A stretch of 40,753 nucleotides of DNA, taken from the NCBI GenBank assembly GCA_045599305.1, contig JAZRVU010000054.1:1-40753 (forward strand). Direction: 5' to 3'. This DNA comes from SIG588 sp045599305 (GTDB lineage: Bacteria > Bacillota > Clostridia > Oscillospirales > Acutalibacteraceae). The notes under the pieces were generated by a model. That model worked only from the letters and a program-made list of their open reading frames with translations. It made no database searches and was not told where the DNA came from. Below are positions 1 through 7,394 of the stretch, in pieces. Numbering within the stretch: position 1 is the stretch's first letter; every line of letters starts with the position of its first letter. The position numbers were made by a program, and so were the translations under genes.

Positions 1-1327
1 CGGCATAGGCATTGATGCGGGCGCGGAATTCCTCCACCCGCTCATGCTCCAGCGGCACGCCGGCGGCGAGCTCGTGCCCGCCGGAGGGCAGCTCCACGTC
101 CCCGCAGGCGGTCAGCGCCTCGAACAGCGAAAAGCCGTGGAGACTGCGCCCGGAGCCGTGCATGACGGTGCTGTTCTCCTCACCCGAAAAGACGATACAG
201 GGCTTGCCGTACCGGTCGAGCAGACGGGCGGCGATGATGCCCACCACCCCGGAGTGCCAGTTCTGCCCCTCTACGATGAGTACCCGGTCATGCAGGCGGG
301 CGGGGTGCTGCCGCAAAAATTCGGTCACCTCGCCGAGGATCTGCTGCTCCACCTCCTGCCGTTTGGCATTCAGCCCCTGAATATCGGCGGCCAGCGAGGC
401 CGCCTCCCCTTCGTCGGCCGTCAGCAGCAGACCGGCGGCCTTTTCCGGCTCGCCCATCCGCCCAGCGGCGTTGATGCGCGGTGCCAGCGAGAAAAGCGTT
501 GTCGTGGAGGTCTTGGTCTTGTCCCCCACACCGGCGACCTGTGCCAGCGCGCGCAGGCCGACCCGCTCGCCCCGGTTGAGGCAGCGCAGTCCCTCCCGCA
601 CCAGCAGGCGGTTTTCGCCGGTGGGCGGCATCACGTCCGCCAAGGTGCCCAGCGCTACCAGATCGGCATACTGCGCCAGCACCGTATCGGCGTCGCCCTC
701 CAGCGCGCAGACCAGTTTGAAAGCCACGCCCACGCCGGCATAGCCCTTGAAAGTGCTCCCGCAGTCCTCACGGTGCGGGTCGACCACAGCCACGGCGGCA
801 GGCAATTCGCTTTGCGGCTGATGGTGGTCGGTCACCACCACGTCGATGCCCCGTTCGTTGGCATAAGCCACCGCTTCCATAGCGGTGATGCCGTTATCCA
901 CCGTGATGATGAGGCCGGCACCCTGTTCGGCCAGCACATCCACCGTGGCGGGACGCAGGCCGTAGCCCTCGCCCTCCCCCTCGCGTTTGGGAACGCGGTA
1001 AAACACATTGGCCTGTTTTTGACACAGATAGGAATAGAGCAGTGCGGTGGCGGTCACACCGTCGGCATCATAATCGCCGAAGACGGCGATGCGCTCGCCG
1101 GTGTCCAGTGCCCGCTGGATGCGCTCCACGGCCACATCCATATCGGCAAAGCCGAAAGGATCGTCCTGCAGTTCGCCGCCGAGCAGGAATTCCTCCGCCC
1201 CGGCGGGGTCATCCACACCGCGGATGGAGAGCATGAGCGCCAAAAACGGATGCAGACCGCAGGCCTCCGCCAGTGCGGCCGCGCCCTCTTTATCGAGCGG
1301 CGACATCGTCCATCGTTTGAAGCTCAT
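1..1327 (-). CDS. recJ: Single-stranded-DNA 5'-3' exonuclease RecJ (3' end cut by window edge)
   Basis: RecJ degrades single-stranded DNA 5' to 3' in recombination and mismatch or base-excision repair. The 442 visible codons start at ATG 1327, preceded by AGGAGGCG at good spacing. DHH-family motifs appear in order: FGDYDADGVTATALL near residue 90, TDHHQP, LGTLADVMP, INAAGRMG, then the DHHA1 part with GRSLHGFSLFEAL and SGGHELAAG. The remaining C-terminal region lies outside the window. It is transcribed away from murC across a 225-bp AT-rich gap. No frame breaks are visible. The family assignment is safe. A long plus-strand reading frame covering the same bases is an antisense shadow. Confidence 0.95.
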   Translation of the reverse strand, partial: MSFKRWTMSPLDKEGAAALAEACGLHPFLALMLSIRGVDDPAGAEEFLLGGELQDDPFGFADMDVAVERIQRALDTGERIAVFGDYDADGVTATALLYSYLCQKQANVFYRVPKREGEGEGYGLRPATVDVLAEQGAGLIITVDNGITAMEAVAYANERGIDVVVTDHHQPQSELPAAVAVVDPHREDCGSTFKGYAGVGVAFKLVCALEGDADTVLAQYADLVALGTLADVMPPTGENRLLVREGLRCLNRGERVGLRALAQVAGVGDKTKTSTTTLFSLAPRINAAGRMGEPEKAAGLLLTADEGEAASLAADIQGLNAKRQEVEQQILGEVTEFLRQHPARLHDRVLIVEGQNWHSGVVGIIAARLLDRYGKPCIVFSGEENSTVMHGSGRSLHGFSLFEALTACGDVELPSGGHELAAGVPLEHERVEEFRARINAYA

Positions 1328-1374
1328 GTTCACGCCTCCTTCAAATACAGGATAAAAAAGTGTATTATTAAGTA

Positions 1375-1403
1375 AGTATACTACTTTTTTATACAATATA
1401 CAA
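1375..1403 (-). promoter_or_regulatory. Promoter for recJ
   Basis: On the minus strand there is TTGTAT (1403-1398), a 17-bp spacer and TATACT (1380-1375), about 48 bp before the recJ ATG. The gap is strongly AT-rich compared with its surroundings. Identified by eye only. Confidence 0.45.
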
Positions 1404-1485
1404 CTGTTAGACACCAAAAAATTACAAATTTACAAAAGAAGCGGAAATTTTGCAGAGAAAATCGAAAAATTTTCCGTTCTGGGTG

Positions 1486-1514
1486 TTCCCTTTTTCCTGT
1501 TTTTGCTTTATACT
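1486..1514 (+). promoter_or_regulatory. Possible promoter for murC
   Basis: TATACT at 1509-1514 has a weak -35 (TTCCCT, 1486-1491) at 17 bp. It lies about 40 bp before the murC ATG. The -10 is good and the -35 poor. The rest of the 1328-1552 gap is AT-rich, with an imperfect inverted repeat around 1344-1390 and another (CGGAAATTTT...) around 1442-1476. Confidence 0.35.
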
Positions 1515-1552
1515 ATTACTATGCTTGAACTATCGGAAGGGAATGACAGGTC

Positions 1553-2923
1553 ATGTCACAGGATATTTTGCAGTCGGTCAGAAAGGTGCACTTCACCGGC
1601 ATCGGCGGGTCGGGCATGTGCCCGCTCGCGGAGATGCTGCTGGCGCTGGGCTATGAGGTCACCGGTTCGGACGACTATGCTTCGGATAATCTCAAACGGA
1701 TGCAGTCACTGGGTATTCCGGTGACGCTGCCGCTGGCCGCCGGCAACGCCGACGGCGCCGAGCTGGTGGTCTACACCGCCGCCATCCGCGCCGACCACCC
1801 CGAGCTGGCCAGCGCCGCGGCGCACGGCATCCCGCTGCTGGAACGGGCCGAGCTGCTGGGTCTGCTCACGCGGCATTATGCCCGCACGGTGTCGGTGGCC
1901 GGCACGCACGGCAAGACCACCACCACCTCCATGCTGTCCCAGATCCTGCTCACCGCCGAACTGGACCCCAGCATTTTCATCGGCGGACGGCTGCCGCTCA
2001 TCAATGCCAACGGCCGTGCCGGTCACAGTGACCTGATGGTGTGCGAGGCGTGCGAGTTCCTTGACCATTACCTGAAAATGAAGACCTCCATCGGCATCAT
2101 CCTGAACGTGGACGCCGACCATCTGGACTATTTCGGCGACATCAACGGGGTGATCGCCTCCTTTAAAAAATTTGCCGAGGGCGCCGAGCGGTGTGTGATC
2201 GTCAACGCCGACGATCCGCACACCATGGAGGCGGTGGCCGCCCTGCCGGCCGAAAAGCGCATCACCTACGGGCGCGGCGACAACGCCGACTGGTGCGCCA
2301 AAAACATCACCACCCACGACGGTGCCTACGGTGCCTATGACCTGTGGCACGACGGCGTGTTTTTCGCCCACATCGAGTTGGGCGTGCCCGGCGAGCACAA
2401 CGTCTTCAATTCCGTGGCGGCGGCCGCGGCGGCCTGGCTCTGCGGCGCGGGTGCCGAAGCGATCGCCGAAGGGCTGAAGACCTATCACGGTGCGGGTCGC
2501 CGTTTTGAATTTCTGGGCACGGCGCGCGGGGTTACGGTGGCGGACGATTACGCCCACCACCCCACCGAGATCACCGCCACTCTCAAGGCGGCCAAGGCGC
2601 TGCCCTATCGCCGGGTGTGGGCGGTGTTCCAGCCCTTCACCTTCTCCCGCACCCAGCGGCTGCTGGATGAATTTGCAAAAGCGCTCTCCCTTGCCGATGA
2701 GGCCATCGTCTGCGATATCCTCGGCTCGCGCGAACAGAACACCTACGGAGTGTCCTCCGATCAGATCACGCAGAAGATGACCAACGGGCGGTATCTGCCC
2801 GGCTTCGACGATGTGGTGGGCTATCTGCTTGACCATGTGCAGGAGGGTGACCTCGTGCTCACCATGGGCGGCGGCAATGTGTATAAATGCGCGCAGCAGC
2901 TGATGCGCGAACTGGCCGACTGA
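1553..2923 (+). CDS. murC: UDP-N-acetylmuramate--L-alanine ligase MurC
   Basis: MurC adds L-alanine to UDP-MurNAc using ATP, the first peptide step of peptidoglycan precursor synthesis in the cytosol. The 456-residue protein has the usual family length. The N-terminal dinucleotide-like fold carries GIGGSGM near residues 17-23. The central ATPase domain has the P-loop GTHGKTTTTS, followed by the Mur-ligase DADHLDYF region and a C-terminal domain containing DDYAHHPTEI. The start is ATG 1553, with GGAAGGG about 10 bp upstream. It is followed after 16 bp by the lipid-kinase gene, so the two are probably co-transcribed. murF and ddl lie on the other strand 25 kb away, so the mur genes here are dispersed. 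Confidence 0.97.
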   Translation: MSQDILQSVRKVHFTGIGGSGMCPLAEMLLALGYEVTGSDDYASDNLKRMQSLGIPVTLPLAAGNADGAELVVYTAAIRADHPELASAAAHGIPLLERAELLGLLTRHYARTVSVAGTHGKTTTTSMLSQILLTAELDPSIFIGGRLPLINANGRAGHSDLMVCEACEFLDHYLKMKTSIGIILNVDADHLDYFGDINGVIASFKKFAEGAERCVIVNADDPHTMEAVAALPAEKRITYGRGDNADWCAKNITTHDGAYGAYDLWHDGVFFAHIELGVPGEHNVFNSVAAAAAAWLCGAGAEAIAEGLKTYHGAGRRFEFLGTARGVTVADDYAHHPTEITATLKAAKALPYRRVWAVFQPFTFSRTQRLLDEFAKALSLADEAIVCDILGSREQNTYGVSSDQITQKMTNGRYLPGFDDVVGYLLDHVQEGDLVLTMGGGNVYKCAQQLMRELAD

Positions 2924-2939
2924 AAGAGGGAGCCCGGAC

Positions 2940-3839
2940 ATGGCAAAGAAACTGCTCGTAGTCTTCAATCCCTACGCCGGCCTGCGGCGGGCCAACCGCT
3001 ATCTGTGCGATGTGCTGTATCACTATTCTCTTGAGGGGTATGCCTGTCAGGTGCAGATGACCACCAAGGAGACACGGGCGGGCGACATCGTGAAGGCATA
3101 CGCCGCGGACTGCGAACTGATCGTATGTGTGGGCGGCGACGGTACCTTCAGCGAAACGGCGGCCGGCATCGTGGACAACGGCCTTGACGTGCCGGTGGGA
3201 TACATCCCCGCCGGCAGCACCAACGATTTTGCACAGAGCCTCGGCCTTTCCAAGGACATCCTGACCGCGGCCAGGGACACGACCGCCGGAAAAACGGAGG
3301 CCTTTGACGTGGGGCGGTTCAACGGCCGTGTCTTCACCTATGTGGCCTCCTTCGGTGCTTTCACCAAAGCCTCCTACTCTGCCCCGCAGGACATGAAAAA
3401 CATACTGGGGCATTTCGCCTACATCATCGAAGGGATCAAGGATATTTCGGACATCCACCCGCTGCACATGAAATTCACCACGGCAGACGGGGTACTGGAG
3501 GGGGACTACCTGTTCGGTGCCATCTGCAATTCCACCTCCATCGGCGGTCTGGTGAAGCTGGATCGCGGTGCGGTGGACCTGAGCGACGGTCTGCTGGAGG
3601 TCATGCTGATCGAAAATCCGCGCAATGCGGGCGAGCTGCTGGAGATTTTGAACGCGCTGAACACGAAAAACTTTGCCCTGTCGGAGCGCATCTCCTTTTT
3701 CAGCACGCAGAAGATCGCCATCGAGGCGGACTGCCATGTGGACTGGACGCTGGACGGCGAGCATCAGGAGGGCACGGAGCATATCACGATCGAAAATGTC
3801 CGCCACGCCATTCGCATGAAGGTCCCGCAAAATCCGTAA
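2940..3839 (+). CDS. Diacylglycerol kinase-family lipid kinase (DgkB/YegS type)
   Basis: The 299-residue protein belongs to the DAGK catalytic family of soluble or peripheral lipid kinases, which phosphorylate diacylglycerol or related lipids. Visible signatures are NPYAG at residues 11-15, the nucleotide-binding GGDGTFSE near residue 65, and PAGSTNDFA near residue 91. The C-terminal beta-sandwich domain ends with an LDGE motif typical of the fold. ATG 2940 is preceded by GAGGGAG. It sits 16 bp after murC and probably shares its transcript. A role in recycling diacylglycerol to phosphatidic acid is likely from family knowledge. The exact lipid substrate cannot be read from sequence. Confidence 0.9.
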   Translation: MAKKLLVVFNPYAGLRRANRYLCDVLYHYSLEGYACQVQMTTKETRAGDIVKAYAADCELIVCVGGDGTFSETAAGIVDNGLDVPVGYIPAGSTNDFAQSLGLSKDILTAARDTTAGKTEAFDVGRFNGRVFTYVASFGAFTKASYSAPQDMKNILGHFAYIIEGIKDISDIHPLHMKFTTADGVLEGDYLFGAICNSTSIGGLVKLDRGAVDLSDGLLEVMLIENPRNAGELLEILNALNTKNFALSERISFFSTQKIAIEADCHVDWTLDGEHQEGTEHITIENVRHAIRMKVPQNP

Positions 3840-3849
3840 AGCGCTTTAA
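3836..3849. promoter_or_regulatory. cre-like palindrome (possible CcpA site)
   Basis: GTAAAGCGCTTTAA overlaps the stop codon of the lipid-kinase gene and lies 15 bp before the PL22-like start codon. Its 10-bp core AAAGCGCTTT equals the core of the Firmicutes cre consensus TGAAAGCGCTTTCA; both flanks deviate. Carbon-catabolite control of the downstream pectin-type gene would make sense, but a short palindrome can occur by chance. Confidence 0.3.
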
Positions 3850-3864
3850 AAGAAAGGCTATATC

Positions 3865-5013
3865 ATGTTCACACCCGAGACGTCCGGGCACTTTGTGCCC
3901 TATATCGACCCTGTCAGCCATGTGACGAGTTACATTCTGAACACACACGTCGCGCCGCTGCAGCAATCCTTTTATTTCACCAACATATCCATGACCGACG
4001 ACGGCCGGTATCTGTGGTTTTACTGCGGCTTCCCGCCGGCGGGCGATGCCTCGTTCGGCCGCTCCATGGGGGTCGTCGACTTTAAAGAGGACACGGTCAC
4101 GCATTTTCCGGAAATGATGTTTCTGGATGCGTCACCGATGGTGGATAAAGAGACCGGAGAACTCTTCTTCTGCAACTATGACGGCATTTATGCCCGTATG
4201 CCGCAGCCGGACGCGAAACTGCGCCGCATCTGGAAAATGCCCGACACCATGAAAACGGGCGTTTGCCAGCGGATCGCCACGCATCTGACGTATTCGGCAG
4301 ATCACACCAAGTTCGGGGTCGACATTGCGTGCGGCGACAACTGGTTCGGCGGCACGGTGGATATCGCGACAGGGGAATATGAAGAGTGGTATCGTCGAGA
4401 CTACAGTTTTAACCATTTGCAGATGAATCCCGCCGACAATGACCTGCTGCTGATAGCGGAAGACTACTGGAGCAGCAAGTCTACGGGGGAACCCCATATC
4501 ATCCGCACGAATGCGCAGGGAGTCTATCAGCGGCTGTGGACTCTGCGGCGCGGGGAGACGCCCGTGCTGTGGCCGCCCAAAGACGGACAGAAAGCGACAC
4601 ACGAGTGGTGGAGCCGGGACGGGAAATATCTCTACTATGTCCGGCACGGCGAGATCTCGGACGTCTGCCGGATCGATATGGCAAGCGGCGATCAGGAATC
4701 GGTCGTTCCCACGCGGGCGTGGCATTGCCACAGCAATGCGGATGATACCCTGTTCATTCTGGACGAAAACCAGGAATTCTGGCGCGGATGCGAGTCGGAT
4801 GTGCGCTTTTACAACGCGCGTACGAAAAAGTTCGTCACCGTTGTGACGAAAAACCCCAGCCTCTTCACCAGAGCCGAGCCGTGCAAGTATCATATCGATC
4901 CGCACCCGCAGTTTACCGCTCACGACCGCTATGTGGCCTTCACCACGACAGTCATGGGACGCATCGACATCGCGCTGACGCCCGTCGCACAGCTGACGGA
5001 AATGTCAGAATAA
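3865..5013 (+). CDS. Oligogalacturonate-lyase-like beta-propeller protein (PL22 family)
   Basis: The 382-residue protein has no signal peptide and resembles cytosolic oligogalacturonide lyases, which cleave unsaturated galacturonate dimers and trimers from pectin. Repeated beta-propeller blade signatures are visible: TDDGRYLWFY near residue 45, HLQMNPADNDLLLIAED at 184-200, THEWWSRDGKYLYYV at 245-259, and DPHPQFTAHDRYVAF at 345-359. His184, His246, His288, His343 and His347 are good candidates for the metal site known from the family. An AAAGG ribosome site precedes ATG 3865. It is a lone pectin gene: no KduI, KduD, kinase or transporter lies nearby. A related TolB-like propeller of other function is the main alternative. 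Confidence 0.75.
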   Translation: MFTPETSGHFVPYIDPVSHVTSYILNTHVAPLQQSFYFTNISMTDDGRYLWFYCGFPPAGDASFGRSMGVVDFKEDTVTHFPEMMFLDASPMVDKETGELFFCNYDGIYARMPQPDAKLRRIWKMPDTMKTGVCQRIATHLTYSADHTKFGVDIACGDNWFGGTVDIATGEYEEWYRRDYSFNHLQMNPADNDLLLIAEDYWSSKSTGEPHIIRTNAQGVYQRLWTLRRGETPVLWPPKDGQKATHEWWSRDGKYLYYVRHGEISDVCRIDMASGDQESVVPTRAWHCHSNADDTLFILDENQEFWRGCESDVRFYNARTKKFVTVVTKNPSLFTRAEPCKYHIDPHPQFTAHDRYVAFTTTVMGRIDIALTPVAQLTEMSE

Positions 5014-5029
5014 CTTTATAAACAGTAAG

Positions 5030-5061
5030 AAGCGCTGCCGACATATCTGTCGGCAGCGCTT
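5030..5061. terminator. Bidirectional intrinsic terminator
   Basis: A perfect 14-bp stem (AAGCGCTGCCGACA / TGTCGGCAGCGCTT) with a TATC loop is followed by TCATTTTAT on the plus strand and CTTACTGTTTAT on the minus strand. It sits between the converging PL22-like and GNAT genes. Confidence 0.85.
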
Positions 5062-5065
5062 CATT

Positions 5066-5584
5066 TTATAAGGTGATCCAGTAGCGTTCCAGATCCACGT
5101 CTCCGTTCGGATCATGGACGGTGCTTTCATACACACCGCCGTTATGTAAGATCGTTCGGCGGCTGCCCTCGTTGGTCACGAGGCAGCAGACCAGCACCCG
5201 CTGCAGTCCCAACTGCTCTTTGCAATAGGGCAGCACATCGCGGAGCATCTGCGTGGCATAGCCCTTTCGCCGCTCGGAATGGCAGACGGAATAGCCGATG
5301 TGGCCGGCGTACTTTTCCAGAAACTCGTTAAAATAGTGACGCACCTGAATGGCGCCCACCATTTTTCCGTCCTCCTCCCGCACATATATGAACTGCGTGG
5401 TGACGACCCAGTTGGGCGGGCAGGTCTCCCGCCGCGAGCACGACTCGATCTGCTGCAGCCATGCGGCGGCGCCGAGCCGTTTTAAGCTCATCATCCCGTC
5501 GTGATCGCCGCCGAATTCGATGAATTCGCGGCGAAAGGATTCGATCCGCTCAATATATTCTTCTGTGGGAACGATCAGTTTCAT
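5066..5584 (-). CDS. GNAT-family N-acetyltransferase
   Basis: The 172-residue protein is a GNAT acetyltransferase, transferring acetyl from acetyl-CoA to an unknown amine. The acetyl-CoA loop signature SERRKGYATQML follows the beta-4 strand HIGYSVCH, and the C-terminal part (LVTNEGSRRTILHNGGVYES) matches the usual end of the domain. The start was set at ATG 5584, read as MKLIVPTEE, which has GGGGGTG 5-6 bp upstream. A longer frame to 5638 lies inside mreB and lacks a ribosome site. It begins 4 bp after the mreB stop and is probably translationally coupled as last gene of the recD2-comFC-mreB operon. Substrate unknown. Confidence 0.9.
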   Translation of the reverse strand: MKLIVPTEEYIERIESFRREFIEFGGDHDGMMSLKRLGAAAWLQQIESCSRRETCPPNWVVTTQFIYVREEDGKMVGAIQVRHYFNEFLEKYAGHIGYSVCHSERRKGYATQMLRDVLPYCKEQLGLQRVLVCCLVTNEGSRRTILHNGGVYESTVHDPNGDVDLERYWITL

Positions 5585-5588
5585 GCCG

Positions 5589-6629
5589 TCACCCCCATAG
5601 TTCATCCGGGCGGTCGAACTGGCTGACATTGTACACACTGTGTGCCAACTGCCGCCGCCGTGTCAGCGCGCCGAACGCGCCGCGGGCGGTGCAGGTCTGC
5701 GGGTCTTCCACCGTGCGGCAGGGGATGCCCGTCAGCCGCTCGATGCGCTGAGAAAGTCCTCTCAACTGCGAGGTGCCGCCGGTGAGCAGCAGGCCGTCGT
5801 GCAGCACGTCTCCCACCAGATCCGGCAGCGTCTGCTCGCAGGTGAGCTGTATCGTCGACAGGATGCGGGAGAGCGGCTCTTCGATCGCCAGCCGCACATC
5901 CTCCGACGATATCTTCCGCACGCAGGGCAGGCCGGTGTGGGCGTCCCGCCCTTTGGCATCGGCGAAAAGCATCTGCGGCTGCGGCATGGCACAGCCGATC
6001 TCTTTCTTCAGCTGCTCCGCCGTGGGCAGGCCGATCACATGATCGTACTTGGCGCGCACATAGCGCACGATGGCCTCGTCGAGGTCGTCGCCCCCCACCC
6101 GCACCGAACGGGAGGCGGCAATGCCGGACAGGGACATGACCGTGATATCGGCGGTGCCGCCGCCGATATCCGCCACCATGCGGCCGTGGGGGCAGGTGAT
6201 ATCCTCCCCCGCACCGATGAGCGCCGCGACGGCCTTTTCGAGCAGCATGACCCGCCGCACGCCGGCGGCGGAGACCGCGTCCACCATCGTGCGCTGCTCC
6301 ACCTCGGTGACGGCACAGGGCAGCGTGACCGCCGTATCGGGTCGGAGCACCTTGTAGGTACAGACCTGCCGCACGAAGTGGCGGATCATGGCTTCGGCAT
6401 ATTCAAAATCGGATACCACGCCCTTTCGGATAGGGCGCACCACGTCGATGGAGGCGGGATTGCGGCCGAGCATGGCCTGCGCCTTGCTGCCCACGGCCAC
6501 GATCTCCCGGCCGCCGTGACGCACGGCGATCACGGACGGCTCGCACAGGACGATCCCTTTTTCCGATGTGGCAATGACCACCTGCGAGGTGCCCACATCG
6601 ATCCCCAAACCCATCGACACGTTTTTCAC
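5589..6629 (-). CDS. mreB: MreB/Mbl-family actin-like cell-shape protein
   Basis: The protein is a bacterial actin of 346 residues, polymerising along the inner membrane to guide cell-wall synthesis. The actin-ATPase signatures are present: GLGIDVGTSQ (phosphate 1), VVRPIRKGVVSDFE, MVADIGGGTADITV (phosphate 2) and LLTGGTSQLRGL (adenosine). The frame opens with GTG 6629; a second GTG three codons on (6620) has a GGGAG at better spacing, and an ATG lies at codon 6, so the true start may be slightly downstream. It stands apart from mreC, mreD or minD, between comFC and a GNAT gene. It may therefore be an Mbl/MreBH-like paralogue rather than the sole MreB. Confidence 0.9.
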   Translation of the reverse strand: MKNVSMGLGIDVGTSQVVIATSEKGIVLCEPSVIAVRHGGREIVAVGSKAQAMLGRNPASIDVVRPIRKGVVSDFEYAEAMIRHFVRQVCTYKVLRPDTAVTLPCAVTEVEQRTMVDAVSAAGVRRVMLLEKAVAALIGAGEDITCPHGRMVADIGGGTADITVMSLSGIAASRSVRVGGDDLDEAIVRYVRAKYDHVIGLPTAEQLKKEIGCAMPQPQMLFADAKGRDAHTGLPCVRKISSEDVRLAIEEPLSRILSTIQLTCEQTLPDLVGDVLHDGLLLTGGTSQLRGLSQRIERLTGIPCRTVEDPQTCTARGAFGALTRRRQLAHSVYNVSQFDRPDELWG

Positions 6630-6659
6630 ACTCCCGACTCTCTTCGATCTCTCTGTATT

Positions 6660-7394
6660 TTACCCCATTGCCGGGCAAAATGCAACCTGTTCTTTTTCTT
6701 TGCGTGCGGCGGCACCGACCGCCGCAAAAACCGCTTCGGCACCGGCGATCTTCAGCATTTTGGCACATTCATCCAATGTGGAGCCGGTGGTGACCACATC
6801 GTCCACCAACAACAATGTTTTTCCCTGCAGGTCGACCTTGCCGGACGGATCATAGACGCCCAGCACATTGCCGGTGCGTTCTTCGGCCGAAAGGGACTTC
6901 TGCGGGACATTCTCGGTGATCTTGACCAGCGCCTCCCAAAGCGGCAGGCCGAGACGTCCGGCCGTTTCGGCCGCCACCAGACGGCCGGGGTTGAAGCCGC
7001 GCGCTTTATCGGCACGGCGGGTCGTCGGCACAAACACGACCGCGTCGAACGCGACATCGCCGTAATACTGCCGCACGGTCTCTGCCGTTTCAGCGGCGAA
7101 AAAGCAGACCGACTGCCGGTCGGCGGTGTGCTTCATCCGCCGGACGGCCTCCTCGGCCACGCCGACATAATAAAACGGCGCCACCACCCGCTCGTAATGC
7201 CGGCGGCGCTTACGGCAGGTGCACCACTCTTTTTCCAGTCCGCAGAACGGGCAGACCGGCACACCGATACGCGGCATTTCGGCACGGCAGGCGGGACAGA
7301 GATCCGCCCCCGGCACGATGACCTTGCCGCAGCAGACGCACCGTTCGGGAAACAGGATCGCCCACAGGCGGCGCGATACCGTCATGTCTCCCAC
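6660..7394 (-). CDS. comFC: ComFC-like phosphoribosyltransferase-fold competence protein
   Basis: ComF-type proteins pair an N-terminal zinc ribbon with a type I phosphoribosyltransferase fold and support DNA uptake and single-strand handling in competent bacteria. The 244-residue protein has cysteine pairs CVCC and CPAC, then CPFC and CTC, within the first 60 residues. The PRPP-loop motif LLLVDDVVTTGSTLDE is near residues 193-208. The GTG at 7394 has GGAGGTGA 7 bp upstream. An ATG three codons later forms an ATGA overlap with the recD2 stop and is the alternative start. It is in the recD2-comFC-mreB-GNAT operon. No other competence gene is in the window. Confidence 0.9.
   Translation of the reverse strand: MGDMTVSRRLWAILFPERCVCCGKVIVPGADLCPACRAEMPRIGVPVCPFCGLEKEWCTCRKRRRHYERVVAPFYYVGVAEEAVRRMKHTADRQSVCFFAAETAETVRQYYGDVAFDAVVFVPTTRRADKARGFNPGRLVAAETAGRLGLPLWEALVKITENVPQKSLSAEERTGNVLGVYDPSGKVDLQGKTLLLVDDVVTTGSTLDECAKMLKIAGAEAVFAAVGAAARKEKEQVAFCPAMG

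Noticed and set aside
1344..1390. Imperfect inverted repeat (AAAAAAGTGTAT...ATACTACTTTTTT) between recJ and murC
   Set aside because: AT-rich and imperfect, and it overlaps the proposed recJ promoter; AT composition explains it. Not convincing as an operator or terminator.
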